Source: CAZDXV01 sp964648705
Lineage (GTDB): Bacteria; Patescibacteriota; Minisyncoccia; Minisyncoccales; GWA2-38-27
Direction: 5' to 3'
Length of the DNA stretch: 30,058 nt
Assembly: GCA_964648705.1 (NCBI GenBank)
Contig: CAZYOI010000002.1
Span: 1 to 30,058, forward strand
The notes below the pieces were generated by a model that searched no databases, was not told the DNA's origin, and saw only the letters and a program-made list of their open reading frames with translations. Positions 16,188 through 22,353 of the stretch are shown in pieces; position 1 is the first letter of the stretch; each line of letters begins with the position of its first letter. The position numbers and the translations under genes were made by a program.

Positions 16188-16895
16188 TTAGGCGGTTAAT
16201 TCCGCCCAGTGGCTTTTAGGCTTTAACCTCTTAGAGCCCTTAGCGCAAAGCGGACACTCTGAAGGCTCAACTGCCCAAACCTGCTTTTCAATCAAAGAAA
16301 CAATCCTTAAACCAGCGTAATCAGCTGAAAATTCGGGCGGCCTGTGAACAAGAGTTCCGATAACAGGCATAAACTTAATTTCTTCTTTGTTTCCTTTTTC
16401 TGCCGCTTCCCGAACACTCATCGCCGTTTTCAAGGTTGTAATAAGCTCCTCTATTTGAAGAACCTCGCTGCCCTTCGGAATCTGCCAACGCTTCCAAAGC
16501 ATCTTTTTGGGGTCCTTAGGATCTTTCTCTGTAAAGCCGTGGGCCGCTCCCAGCAGCTTCGCTGCTTCGTAAGAGAAAGTAATCCCGGCATAAGGCGAAC
16601 CGATTACCCAGCCAGCCCTCCGGGTTATGTATTTTCCGAGCTTTTGAACAAGATGGCGGGCAAACAATTCGGCTATCGCGGGATAGCAGAGAACCTTGGA
16701 GCAATTAAAATATCCGTTGCTGCATTTTCCCGATGTCAATTCTGCATGGGGTTTTGCGGAATTGCCGTCATGAAGCCAGACGGCATCATATTCTTCAAAA
16801 ATCCCAATGATTTCCTCCTGGGTTAAGGGATTAGAAGAAATTGAAGCGGGATTGGCCTTCAAAAACAACAGTTTTCTCCACAGTTCCGGTCTCAT
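16188..16895 (-). CDS. pyrE: Orotate phosphoribosyltransferase-like protein
   Basis: 235 residues from the ATG at 16895, which has a perfect AGGAGG site 5 nt upstream; the open frame extends further upstream, but that part overlaps pyrF. The phosphoribosyltransferase core is visible (GSPYAGITFSYEAAKLLGA and EVLQIEELITTLKTA). It should convert orotate plus PRPP to OMP. The PRPP loop, usually two acidic residues followed by TTG, here reads IEELITTL. A CxxC near the C-terminus (ECPLC) could bind metal. Position after pyrD and pyrF supports the PyrE role; without this context it would be called only a phosphoribosyltransferase. Confidence 0.82.
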   Translation of the reverse strand: MRPELWRKLLFLKANPASISSNPLTQEEIIGIFEEYDAVWLHDGNSAKPHAELTSGKCSNGYFNCSKVLCYPAIAELFARHLVQKLGKYITRRAGWVIGSPYAGITFSYEAAKLLGAAHGFTEKDPKDPKKMLWKRWQIPKGSEVLQIEELITTLKTAMSVREAAEKGNKEEIKFMPVIGTLVHRPPEFSADYAGLRIVSLIEKQVWAVEPSECPLCAKGSKRLKPKSHWAELTA

Positions 16896-16911
16896 TTCAT
16901 CCTCCTTTCTT

Positions 16912-17676
16912 TCACGATACGCTGGCAATTTCCTCGGCAATCCTCCTGGCTGCCTCTGCCGGACTGCCGATTTGCTCTGGCGGTTCGCGGATAGGACGGC
17001 CGATAACCAAATAATCGGCTCCCGCCTTAATGGCATCAGCAGGAGTCATAATCCTGCTCTGGTCCCCTTTCACCGCCCACGCAGGACGAATACCGGGAGT
17101 AACCATTAAAAGATCGTCGAATTTTGGGTTTTCCCTAAGCACTTCCAGCTCCTGAGGAGAGCAGATGATTCCATCTACCCCTTTATCTTTCAGCATTTCA
17201 GCAAAAGCAATTACTTTGGCCTTAGGAGTATCGCCGAAAATTGACCTACACTCGCTTTCCCCGATAGAAGTCAGAACTGTTACCCCTAGAACAAGAGATT
17301 TTCCCTTGTTCTCAACTGCTTTTGCAATAGCCTCTGAACCGGCTGAAGCATGAAGGTTGAACATTTCTACCCCTATATCAGAAAGAGTTATTGAAGCGCC
17401 TTTCAATGTATTAGGAATATCGTCTAATTTAACATCCCAAAAGTCCTTGCAGGCAAGAATTACAAAAAGGCTTCGGATCCTCGAAAGGTTTTCAACAGCT
17501 TCTTCATACTCTGGATTAATCAAGGATCTCAACGCTGAATAGATAAACTGCAGACCGATTTTAAAACAACCAACAAAAGGAGTTAGTTCGTCAACCAAGG
17601 CAAGTGCTTTTTCAGGACTGTCAACATCCAAAGCGACAATAATTCTGTCTTTGGGCTCCAACTCAGCGGTTTTCAT
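16912..17676 (-). CDS. pyrF: Orotidine 5'-phosphate decarboxylase
   Basis: 254 residues. Decarboxylates OMP to UMP. ALDVDSPEKA near the N-terminus, the catalytic D-x-K-x-x-D motif in WDVKLDDIPNT (D81, K83, D86), VTPGIRP and the phosphate-binding end YLVIGRPIREP are all present. Translation is supported by AAGGAG upstream of the ATG. It lies between pyrD and pyrE in a three-gene operon. Confidence 0.95.
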   Translation of the reverse strand: MKTAELEPKDRIIVALDVDSPEKALALVDELTPFVGCFKIGLQFIYSALRSLINPEYEEAVENLSRIRSLFVILACKDFWDVKLDDIPNTLKGASITLSDIGVEMFNLHASAGSEAIAKAVENKGKSLVLGVTVLTSIGESECRSIFGDTPKAKVIAFAEMLKDKGVDGIICSPQELEVLRENPKFDDLLMVTPGIRPAWAVKGDQSRIMTPADAIKAGADYLVIGRPIREPPEQIGSPAEAARRIAEEIASVS

Positions 17677-17705
17677 CTTTATTCTCCTTTCTTTAGCTCT
17701 AGAGC

Positions 17706-18563
17706 TCAGTTCTCTTTCATATCCCGACGCGCAAAAAGCGTAGGACGCCAGGGATAAGGGATAAAGACAGAACCGAAGCTTATAGCTTCAGCTCCAAGCT
17801 CCCTCAACTCCTGAATATCCTCAAAGTCCCAGACACTGGGACCTATTACCGGGATAGAAAACTTTGAAGCCAATATCTCAGCAAAATCCCACGTAAAAGG
17901 AGAGGCCGCTTTTCCGGAGACTCCTCCTCCGCCAAGATGGGCCAAGGGACTTTCTTTGTTAGGAAAGACGATATCCCAAGGCACGCTGTTAATGGAAAAA
18001 GCCTCAATTATCCCCTTAACTTCGGGAATAATCTTTTCTACGTCATGAATTACGGAAAGCTTGAGAATGAGAGGAAATCTGGAAGCGTCTTCTGCGGATT
18101 TACAGCAATCGATGATTTTCCCTGCGCTCTCCAAAACTCCTTTCTCCGTATTGGGACAGGAGGCATTCAGCTCCATCCCTACAAGATTAAAACGGTTCAA
18201 AGCCATGCACATTTTAAAGACTTCATCCGGCTCCTCGCAGAAAACAGACCCTACCAGAGGTATTTTCCCGGAAATCTTGGGGGCTACCTTTCTGCACCAC
18301 CATTTATATCCTTTGTTGGTCAGCCCGACAGAGTTGACTGTTCCTCCTTCGATAAGACGGATACATCCGAAAGGGTTGTACCATCTTAAGTTTCCTTTTC
18401 TCGGCTCATAAGTAAGCGTTTTTATAACAACCGTGAACAAACTGGGGTCCAGCAGGCCCATCCATCTCAAGGGCTTCTCCCAAAACCATCCTTTTCCGTC
18501 AAAAGCAAGAGCTCCGGAAGCTACCATGTACTCGAACCTGTGCCCGTTTGACAGCTTTATCAT
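17706..18563 (-). CDS. pyrD: Dihydroorotate dehydrogenase-like flavoprotein
   Basis: 285 residues. TIM-barrel FMN enzyme oxidising dihydroorotate to orotate. GMELNASCPNTEKG (about 137-150) matches the NxSCPN signature, and the FMN-phosphate end reads VIGPSVWDFEDIQELRELGA and AISFGSVFIPYPWRP. The N-terminus (MIKLSNGHRFEYMVASGALAF) fits a class 1 type enzyme. An AAAGGAGAAG site precedes the ATG. First gene of pyrD-pyrF-pyrE. No pyrB, pyrC or carAB in the window. Confidence 0.88.
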   Translation of the reverse strand: MIKLSNGHRFEYMVASGALAFDGKGWFWEKPLRWMGLLDPSLFTVVIKTLTYEPRKGNLRWYNPFGCIRLIEGGTVNSVGLTNKGYKWWCRKVAPKISGKIPLVGSVFCEEPDEVFKMCMALNRFNLVGMELNASCPNTEKGVLESAGKIIDCCKSAEDASRFPLILKLSVIHDVEKIIPEVKGIIEAFSINSVPWDIVFPNKESPLAHLGGGGVSGKAASPFTWDFAEILASKFSIPVIGPSVWDFEDIQELRELGAEAISFGSVFIPYPWRPTLFARRDMKEN

Positions 18564-18600
18564 TATTCTTCTCCTTTTTTCAATGAACCAAAGATATTTT

Positions 18601-18628
18601 ATCCTAATACAATTTCCCCTTATGTCAA
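18601..18628 (-). promoter_or_regulatory. Putative pyrD promoter
   Basis: Minus strand: perfect -35 TTGACA (18628-18623), 16-bp spacer, weak -10 TAGGAT (18606-18601). An alternative TAAAAT a few bases downstream has a spacing too long for this -35. Confidence 0.45.
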
Positions 18629-18631
18629 TAC

Positions 18632-18660
18632 TTGATTTTATACAGAAAATCAGTTAATAT
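18632..18660 (+). promoter_or_regulatory. Putative promoter of the tRNA cluster
   Basis: -35 TTGATT (18632-18637), 17-bp spacer, -10 TAATAT (18655-18660). The expected start is at or next to the first base of the mature tRNA (18666), leaving essentially no 5' leader. Confidence 0.6.
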
Positions 18661-18665
18661 GTTAC

Positions 18666-18981
18666 TGCGGGGTGGAGAAGTAGTATCTCGCGAGGCCCAT
18701 AAATTTTTGTGGCCTAGAGTAGCAATACTCTATGGAAAAATTCCTTAAATTGCCGGAAAACCATTATAGCTCTTTTTGCTACAACGTAATTCGCAAGAAT
18801 AGACGTGAATGCTAAGAAAAAAAGAGATTTGGTCACCAGCAGCCAAGCTGTTTTCTAAACAGAAGGTTCAGAGACTATAATAGGAATCTCCTTTAAGGAG
18901 AATGGGATAGTCCATTCCATTTAGAAATAAATGGTATCACTAAAGAACCTCGAGACGTCAGTGCAACTCTGGCCCCCGCAA
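18666..18981 (+). tRNA. tRNA-Met(CAT), initiator-like, interrupted by a group I intron
   Basis: Exon 1 is 18666-18700 and exon 2 is 18946-18981. Spliced fold: acceptor TGCGGGG/CCCCGCA, D stem GAGA/TCTC, anticodon stem CGAGG/CCTCG with loop CCCATAA, T stem GTCAG/CTGGC, discriminator A. The overall sequence resembles bacterial initiator tRNA. Odd points: position 33 is C instead of U; the D loop AGTAGTA lacks the GG pair; the T loop is TGCAACT instead of TTCAAAT; the three G-C pairs typical of initiator anticodon stems are incomplete; 1-72 is a T-A pair; CCA is not encoded. A tRNA-Ile(CAT) identity or a decaying copy cannot be excluded. Confidence 0.8.
18701..18945 (+). ncRNA. Group I self-splicing intron (245 nt) in the tRNA anticodon loop
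   Basis: The 5' splice site follows the U of the CAU anticodon, and the internal guide GTGG (18709-18712) pairs with exon CCAT through a terminal U-G pair. P2 is a perfect hairpin with a GCAA tetraloop (TAGAGTA/TACTCTA, 18715-18732). The P7 strands are recognisable in TTCAGAGACTATA (18867-18879) and GGGATAGTCC (18904-18913). P8 is TCTCC/GGAGA, P9 is CCATTT/AAATGG, and the intron ends in G18945. The layout resembles IC3-type introns such as that of the Azoarcus tRNA-Ile(CAT). No open reading frame of note lies inside. Confidence 0.92.
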
Positions 18982-18983
18982 CA

Positions 18984-19099
18984 AATTTATCCACATTATA
19001 TATTTACAAAAAAGAGGGGAAAGCATACGAGACATTGCAAAGAAGCTAGAAAAAGGTTTAATCGAAGGGTTATCAAAAGCCCGCCTTAAAAAAGAATAA
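18984..19099 (+). pseudogene. Possible coding remnant with helix-turn-helix-like segment
   Basis: The roughly 120-bp gap between the first two tRNAs contains a continuous frame ending in TAA at 19097-19099. Its last part reads LQKRGESIRDIAKKLEKGL followed by a Lys/Arg-rich end. The RGxSIRDIAKKL pattern resembles the helix-turn-helix region of transposases and recombinases. There is no start codon or ribosome-binding site, and the frame runs back into the tRNA exon, so at most it is a fragment. Chance open frame is possible in such a short stretch. Confidence 0.35.
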
Positions 19100-19104
19100 A
19101 TTAC

Positions 19105-19175
19105 GCCGGGGAGTAGAATGGCATCTAAAGCCGTCTCATAAGCGGTTAAAGTGGGTTCGATTCCCGCCCCCGGCA
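19105..19175 (+). tRNA. tRNA-Met(CAT), probably elongator
   Basis: 71 nt. Acceptor GCCGGGG/CCCCGGC, D stem TAGA/TCTA with loop ATGGCA, anticodon stem GCCGT/GCGGT (two G-T pairs) with loop CTCATAA, T stem GTGGG/CCCGC with standard loop TTCGATT, discriminator A. Unusual: position 8 is A instead of U, and two bases instead of one separate the D and anticodon stems. CCA is not encoded. Ile(CAT) is the main alternative identity. Confidence 0.82.
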
Positions 19176-19179
19176 CACT

Positions 19180-19252
19180 GGGGGCGTAGATCAATTGGCA
19201 GATCGCATCCTTGTCACGGATGAGGTTGCCGGTTCAAATCCGGTCGCTCCCG
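19180..19252 (+). tRNA. tRNA-Asp(GTC)
   Basis: Acceptor GGGGGCG/CGCTCCC, D stem GATC/GATC, anticodon stem CATCC/GGATG with loop TTGTCAC, T stem GCCGG/CCGGT with loop TTCAAAT, discriminator G as expected for Asp. Canonical throughout. Only 4 nt separate it from the preceding tRNA, so the two are cotranscribed. CCA not encoded. Confidence 0.95.
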
Positions 19253-19255
19253 CAT

Positions 19256-19284
19256 AAAAAAACACCTCTAAAGGAGTGTTTTTA
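19256..19284 (+). terminator. Bidirectional terminator between tRNA-Asp and the murA run
   Basis: AAAACAC/GTGTTTT stem with a small bulge and short loop, T run on plus and A run (T on minus) on the other side. It can end the tRNA transcript and the leftward run ending at 19295. Confidence 0.75.
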
Positions 19285-19294
19285 TTAAAGAGAA

Positions 19295-19804
19295 TTAGAT
19301 AGCCTCCAGATCCCTTAAGGCCTCTTCATAAACCTTAAGCGTTTTCTCTGCCTCTTCTCTGTCTAGGCTGTAGTCTGGATCATGAACCACTTTGTTTCTA
19401 GTCCTGTGGGCTTCTTTTATCTCTTCCAGCTTGGGAACAACTCCCTCCTCCACATTATCCAAAACATCTTTTACCGTCTCCTCTTTGTAACCCATTTTCT
19501 GGAAAACCTCCCAGAGAAGGGTGTCTGCGTCAATCAAGGCCATTTTGAATTCAGATTCTTTTCCAGATTCCAAGCGCTTTAAAATCTCATCCCATCTTTT
19601 TCCCGTCTCTTTTCTTTCAAAAGGCCTGTAAGACAAAGCTTCTGTATAGTCCTCAAGATATTTGCGCTTCAGCCAGCTGTTTTTCAGCAGAAGAAAAACA
19701 ATCCAGGCAAAAAGATAAAGCCCTACGGCTATAAAGATAAATCTTGCTACTCTGTAAAGAGCGTAGACCTCCGGATTTTTAACAAACTCCAAAAAAGAAT
19801 TCAT
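19295..19804 (-). CDS. Membrane-anchored HEPN-like protein, unknown function
   Basis: 169 residues. One transmembrane helix at about 18-40, then a cytoplasmic helical domain. TRNKVVHDPDYSL (135-147) contains R136-x4-H141, the motif of HEPN ribonucleases and related helical domains. The domain region 80-130 is helical with acidic residues, as in HEPN folds. It overlaps gatA by 4 bp and is the last gene of the run. HEPN membership rests on one short motif plus the helical pattern, and RNase activity is not shown. No MNT-type antitoxin is adjacent. Confidence 0.65.
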   Translation of the reverse strand: MNSFLEFVKNPEVYALYRVARFIFIAVGLYLFAWIVFLLLKNSWLKRKYLEDYTEALSYRPFERKETGKRWDEILKRLESGKESEFKMALIDADTLLWEVFQKMGYKEETVKDVLDNVEEGVVPKLEEIKEAHRTRNKVVHDPDYSLDREEAEKTLKVYEEALRDLEAI

Positions 19805-21201
19805 TGGGCTATTTTTAATATCTTATGCTCTTCAAAAGGCCGGCCTATTATCTGAAAGCCGACGGGAAGCTTTCCTTTAGTAAAGCCGGCCGGCGCAGAG
19901 ACCGCGGGCAGACCGACCAGAGACGCCGGAGCCGTAAAAACATCGCATAAATACATAGAAATAGGATCTCTAATCTTCTCTCCCAATTTAAAGGGAGGAG
20001 TGGGAGAGGTGGGAGAGAAAATAACGTCAACCTCTTTGAAGGCCTTGTTAAAGTCCTCTATAATCAAAGTCCTCACCCTTTCTGATTTTAGATAGAAATC
20101 GTCATAATAGCCGGCAGAAAGAGCGTAAGTGCCGAGCATGATTCTTCTCTTAACCTCAGGGCCGAAACCCTTTTCTCTGCTTCTCTTGTAAACCCCCATT
20201 AAATCATCTTCTTTTTCCGACAGGCCGTACCTTATGCCGTCATACCTCGCCAAATTAGCTGAAGCTTCAGAAGTGTTAATGAGATAATAAGTAGGTACGG
20301 CATATTTTGTATGGGGCAGACTTATCTCCTTTATCTCGGCTCCCCTGTCCTCATACTTTTTAACAGCTTCTCTTACCAGCTTCTCCACTTCTTTGTCTAA
20401 ACCCTTGACAAAGTACTCTTTGGGAATTCCTATCTTCACTTTCTTCAAATCAACCTTGCTCTCTTTCCCGGGATAATCTATGCTGGTAGAGTCCATATTG
20501 TCTTTTCCCGCAAGCTCTTTAAAAACAATCTCAGCGTCTTCGGCTGTCTTTGTTATAGGTCCTATCTGGTCCAAAGAGGAAGCGAAAGCTATCAATCCGC
20601 AACGAGAAACGGCGCCGTAAGTAGGCCTAAGTCCGACAACCCCGCAGAAGGAGGCCGGCTGCCTTATAGAGCCTCCTGTATCAGATCCTAAAGCGTAAAC
20701 AGCCATATCAGAGGCTACAGCCGCAGCAGAGCCGCCTGAAGTCCCTCCCGGCACCCTCTCTAAATCATGAGGGTTTTTAGTCGGGAAAAAGGCGGAGTTT
20801 TCAGTAGAAGCTCCCATGCCGAATTCATCCATATTGGTCTTGCCTAAAACAACAGCTCCCAGATTAAGCAATTTGTCTATAACGGTGGCGTTATAGGGAG
20901 AGACATAATCCTCTAAAATCTTAGAGCCAGCTGTAGCTTTTACACCTTCTACTAAAATATTGTCTTTTACTGCCATAGGAGTTCCGGCTAAAAGAGGAAT
21001 ATCTTTGCCAGAAGAGATAAGCTCATCTACCTTTTCAGCCTGAGAGATAGCTAAATCCTCTGTAACTGTAATAAAAGCTGAGATATCCTTATCTTTTTTC
21101 TTAATTCTATCCAAGAAAGACAAAGCAAGCTCTCTTGCGGAAAACTTTTTATCAATCAATCCTTTATGGGTTTTTTGAATAGTAAGACCTTTTAAATCCA
21201 T
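19801..21201 (-). CDS. gatA: Aspartyl/glutamyl-tRNA(Asn/Gln) amidotransferase subunit A
   Basis: 466 residues. Amidase-signature enzyme releasing ammonia from glutamine for GatB. The Ser-cisSer-Lys triad is visible: K79 (MAVKDN), S155 (GGTSGGSAAA) and S178 (GSDTGGSIRQP). The end IIGRPFEEHKILKIAQ stops about 15-20 residues earlier than most GatA proteins. A 4-bp overlap follows with the HEPN-like gene. It is separated from gatC by a pilin-like gene. GatB is encoded elsewhere in the window. Confidence 0.96.
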   Translation of the reverse strand: MDLKGLTIQKTHKGLIDKKFSARELALSFLDRIKKKDKDISAFITVTEDLAISQAEKVDELISSGKDIPLLAGTPMAVKDNILVEGVKATAGSKILEDYVSPYNATVIDKLLNLGAVVLGKTNMDEFGMGASTENSAFFPTKNPHDLERVPGGTSGGSAAAVASDMAVYALGSDTGGSIRQPASFCGVVGLRPTYGAVSRCGLIAFASSLDQIGPITKTAEDAEIVFKELAGKDNMDSTSIDYPGKESKVDLKKVKIGIPKEYFVKGLDKEVEKLVREAVKKYEDRGAEIKEISLPHTKYAVPTYYLINTSEASANLARYDGIRYGLSEKEDDLMGVYKRSREKGFGPEVKRRIMLGTYALSAGYYDDFYLKSERVRTLIIEDFNKAFKEVDVIFSPTSPTPPFKLGEKIRDPISMYLCDVFTAPASLVGLPAVSAPAGFTKGKLPVGFQIIGRPFEEHKILKIAQ

Positions 21202-21205
21202 AAGC

Positions 21206-22051
21206 TTAATTATCTAAAACCAGTCCTCTTTTCTTTAATCCTTCTGCATAATGTTTTTTGATTTGGGCTGAAGTCAAAGACTCGCTATAAACCCTAACGT
21301 TATCAACCCTACAAGATTTTGCCCCGACATGAAGCCCTACAGGATCAACAACAGTGCCCATTTTTTCCCCATCATCAAGAACAAGTATATTATCTTCTTC
21401 CCCATTTATAAAAACTTTTGCTATCTCCTTTGATATGTCATAACTTATAACTATGTGAGCCCATTTATCTATTTCTAAACCACTACTATATTCTTTACTA
21501 TCTACATTTCCGTTGTCATACCATACACCAAAATCAATATCATTGTCTTCAATATGGAGATAAAAATTGGGATTTCTAAAAATCCCATAATAATAATCCG
21601 TCTGCTCCGGTTTCAGCCACACTTCTGTTACAACCCTATCAAAACCATTTAAGGTTTTTAAACTGGAGGATTCCAAAACCTCGAAATAATAACTGTAAGG
21701 ATGACTGCCGTTTCCGAAAATGCCAACTTTGCCCAACTCTCTTATTTCGCTTGAGTCTCTTATTATATTATGATTATTATTCTTACCATGATTATCATTA
21801 CCAGAAGTATCGCAAATATCATTATAATCAGGATCTGAAGTAGGACAGGTGTCATCTCCTGATTCTTCAAAATTCCACTCTCCAAGAATATAAGCTCCCA
21901 AGGCGTTTTTGATGCTGTGGCTAAATTGTAAAGATCTGGCTATTTCAGCCTTCTCTCTAGAACCTTTGATACCGACTAAAACAACACTTGATAAAAAACC
22001 TATTACTGAAACAACAACCAGAAGCTCTATAACAGTAAAGGATTTTCTCAT
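21206..22051 (-). CDS. Pilin-like protein with C-terminal LamG-like domain
   Basis: 281 residues. The N-terminus SFTVIELLVVVSVIGFLSS is a class III prepilin signal and pilin helix; Glu at position +5 after cleavage is present, but the residue before the cleavage site is Ser instead of the usual Gly. Residues about 50-120 are Asp/Asn-rich and variable. Residues about 130-272 look like a LamG/concanavalin-like jelly roll (VTEVWLKPEQ, WAHIVISYD, AKVFINGEED, CRVDNVRVYSESLTSAQIKK). Probably a surface or pilus-tip adhesin that binds glycans or protein. It overlaps gatC by 4 bp and ends 4 bp before gatA. No other pilus genes are nearby. Confidence 0.85.
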   Translation of the reverse strand: MRKSFTVIELLVVVSVIGFLSSVVLVGIKGSREKAEIARSLQFSHSIKNALGAYILGEWNFEESGDDTCPTSDPDYNDICDTSGNDNHGKNNNHNIIRDSSEIRELGKVGIFGNGSHPYSYYFEVLESSSLKTLNGFDRVVTEVWLKPEQTDYYYGIFRNPNFYLHIEDNDIDFGVWYDNGNVDSKEYSSGLEIDKWAHIVISYDISKEIAKVFINGEEDNILVLDDGEKMGTVVDPVGLHVGAKSCRVDNVRVYSESLTSAQIKKHYAEGLKKRGLVLDN

Positions 22052-22353
22052 TTTTTAAGTATGGACTTAACTTTAAGATAACCTTTTACTGAATCAGGAA
22101 ACAAACTCTTTATCTTCTCAACTCTTTCAATCTCCTCTGGATAAGCTTTGTCTTCTCTCATAATTTCAAGCTTTTTCTCAAAGAATCTCTCTACTGGATG
22201 AAAAGTAGGCTCTATGTCTGCTTTTACCTCGTCTAAAGCCTCAAAGTAATCTAAAATAGAAGAAAGCTCTTTCTGGAACTTCTCTATTTCCTTTTCAGAC
22301 AATCCCATTCTGGCAAGCTCTGCTATATGTTTTACTTCTTTTTTGTCTATCAT
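22048..22353 (-). CDS. gatC: Aspartyl/glutamyl-tRNA(Asn/Gln) amidotransferase subunit C
   Basis: 101 residues, typical size. KEVKHIAELARMGLSEKEIE at the N-terminus and ILDYFEALDEVKADIEPTFH in the middle are GatC hallmarks. Small clamp between GatA and GatB. It has 4-bp overlaps with mreB upstream and with the pilin-like gene downstream. Confidence 0.92.
   Translation of the reverse strand: MIDKKEVKHIAELARMGLSEKEIEKFQKELSSILDYFEALDEVKADIEPTFHPVERFFEKKLEIMREDKAYPEEIERVEKIKSLFPDSVKGYLKVKSILKK

Noticed and set aside
16896..17036. N-terminal extension of PyrE (47 more residues)
   Set aside because: It overlaps pyrF in another frame; the AGGAGG site and family N-terminus both point to the ATG at 16895.
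18701..18945. Homing endonuclease inside the group I intron
   Set aside because: No frame of useful length; the 245 nt are fully used by ribozyme structure.
19105..19175. Reading the anticodon as TCA (opal suppressor or selenocysteine tRNA)
   Set aside because: That needs a 9-nt loop or misplaced stem. The GCCGT/GCGGT stem gives a normal 7-nt loop with T33 and anticodon CAT; TGA is used as a stop here (proS).
18958..19194. 78-codon minus-strand frame across the tRNA region
   Set aside because: It is the complement of two tRNAs and the gap, has no ribosome-binding site, and the tRNA structures explain the sequence.
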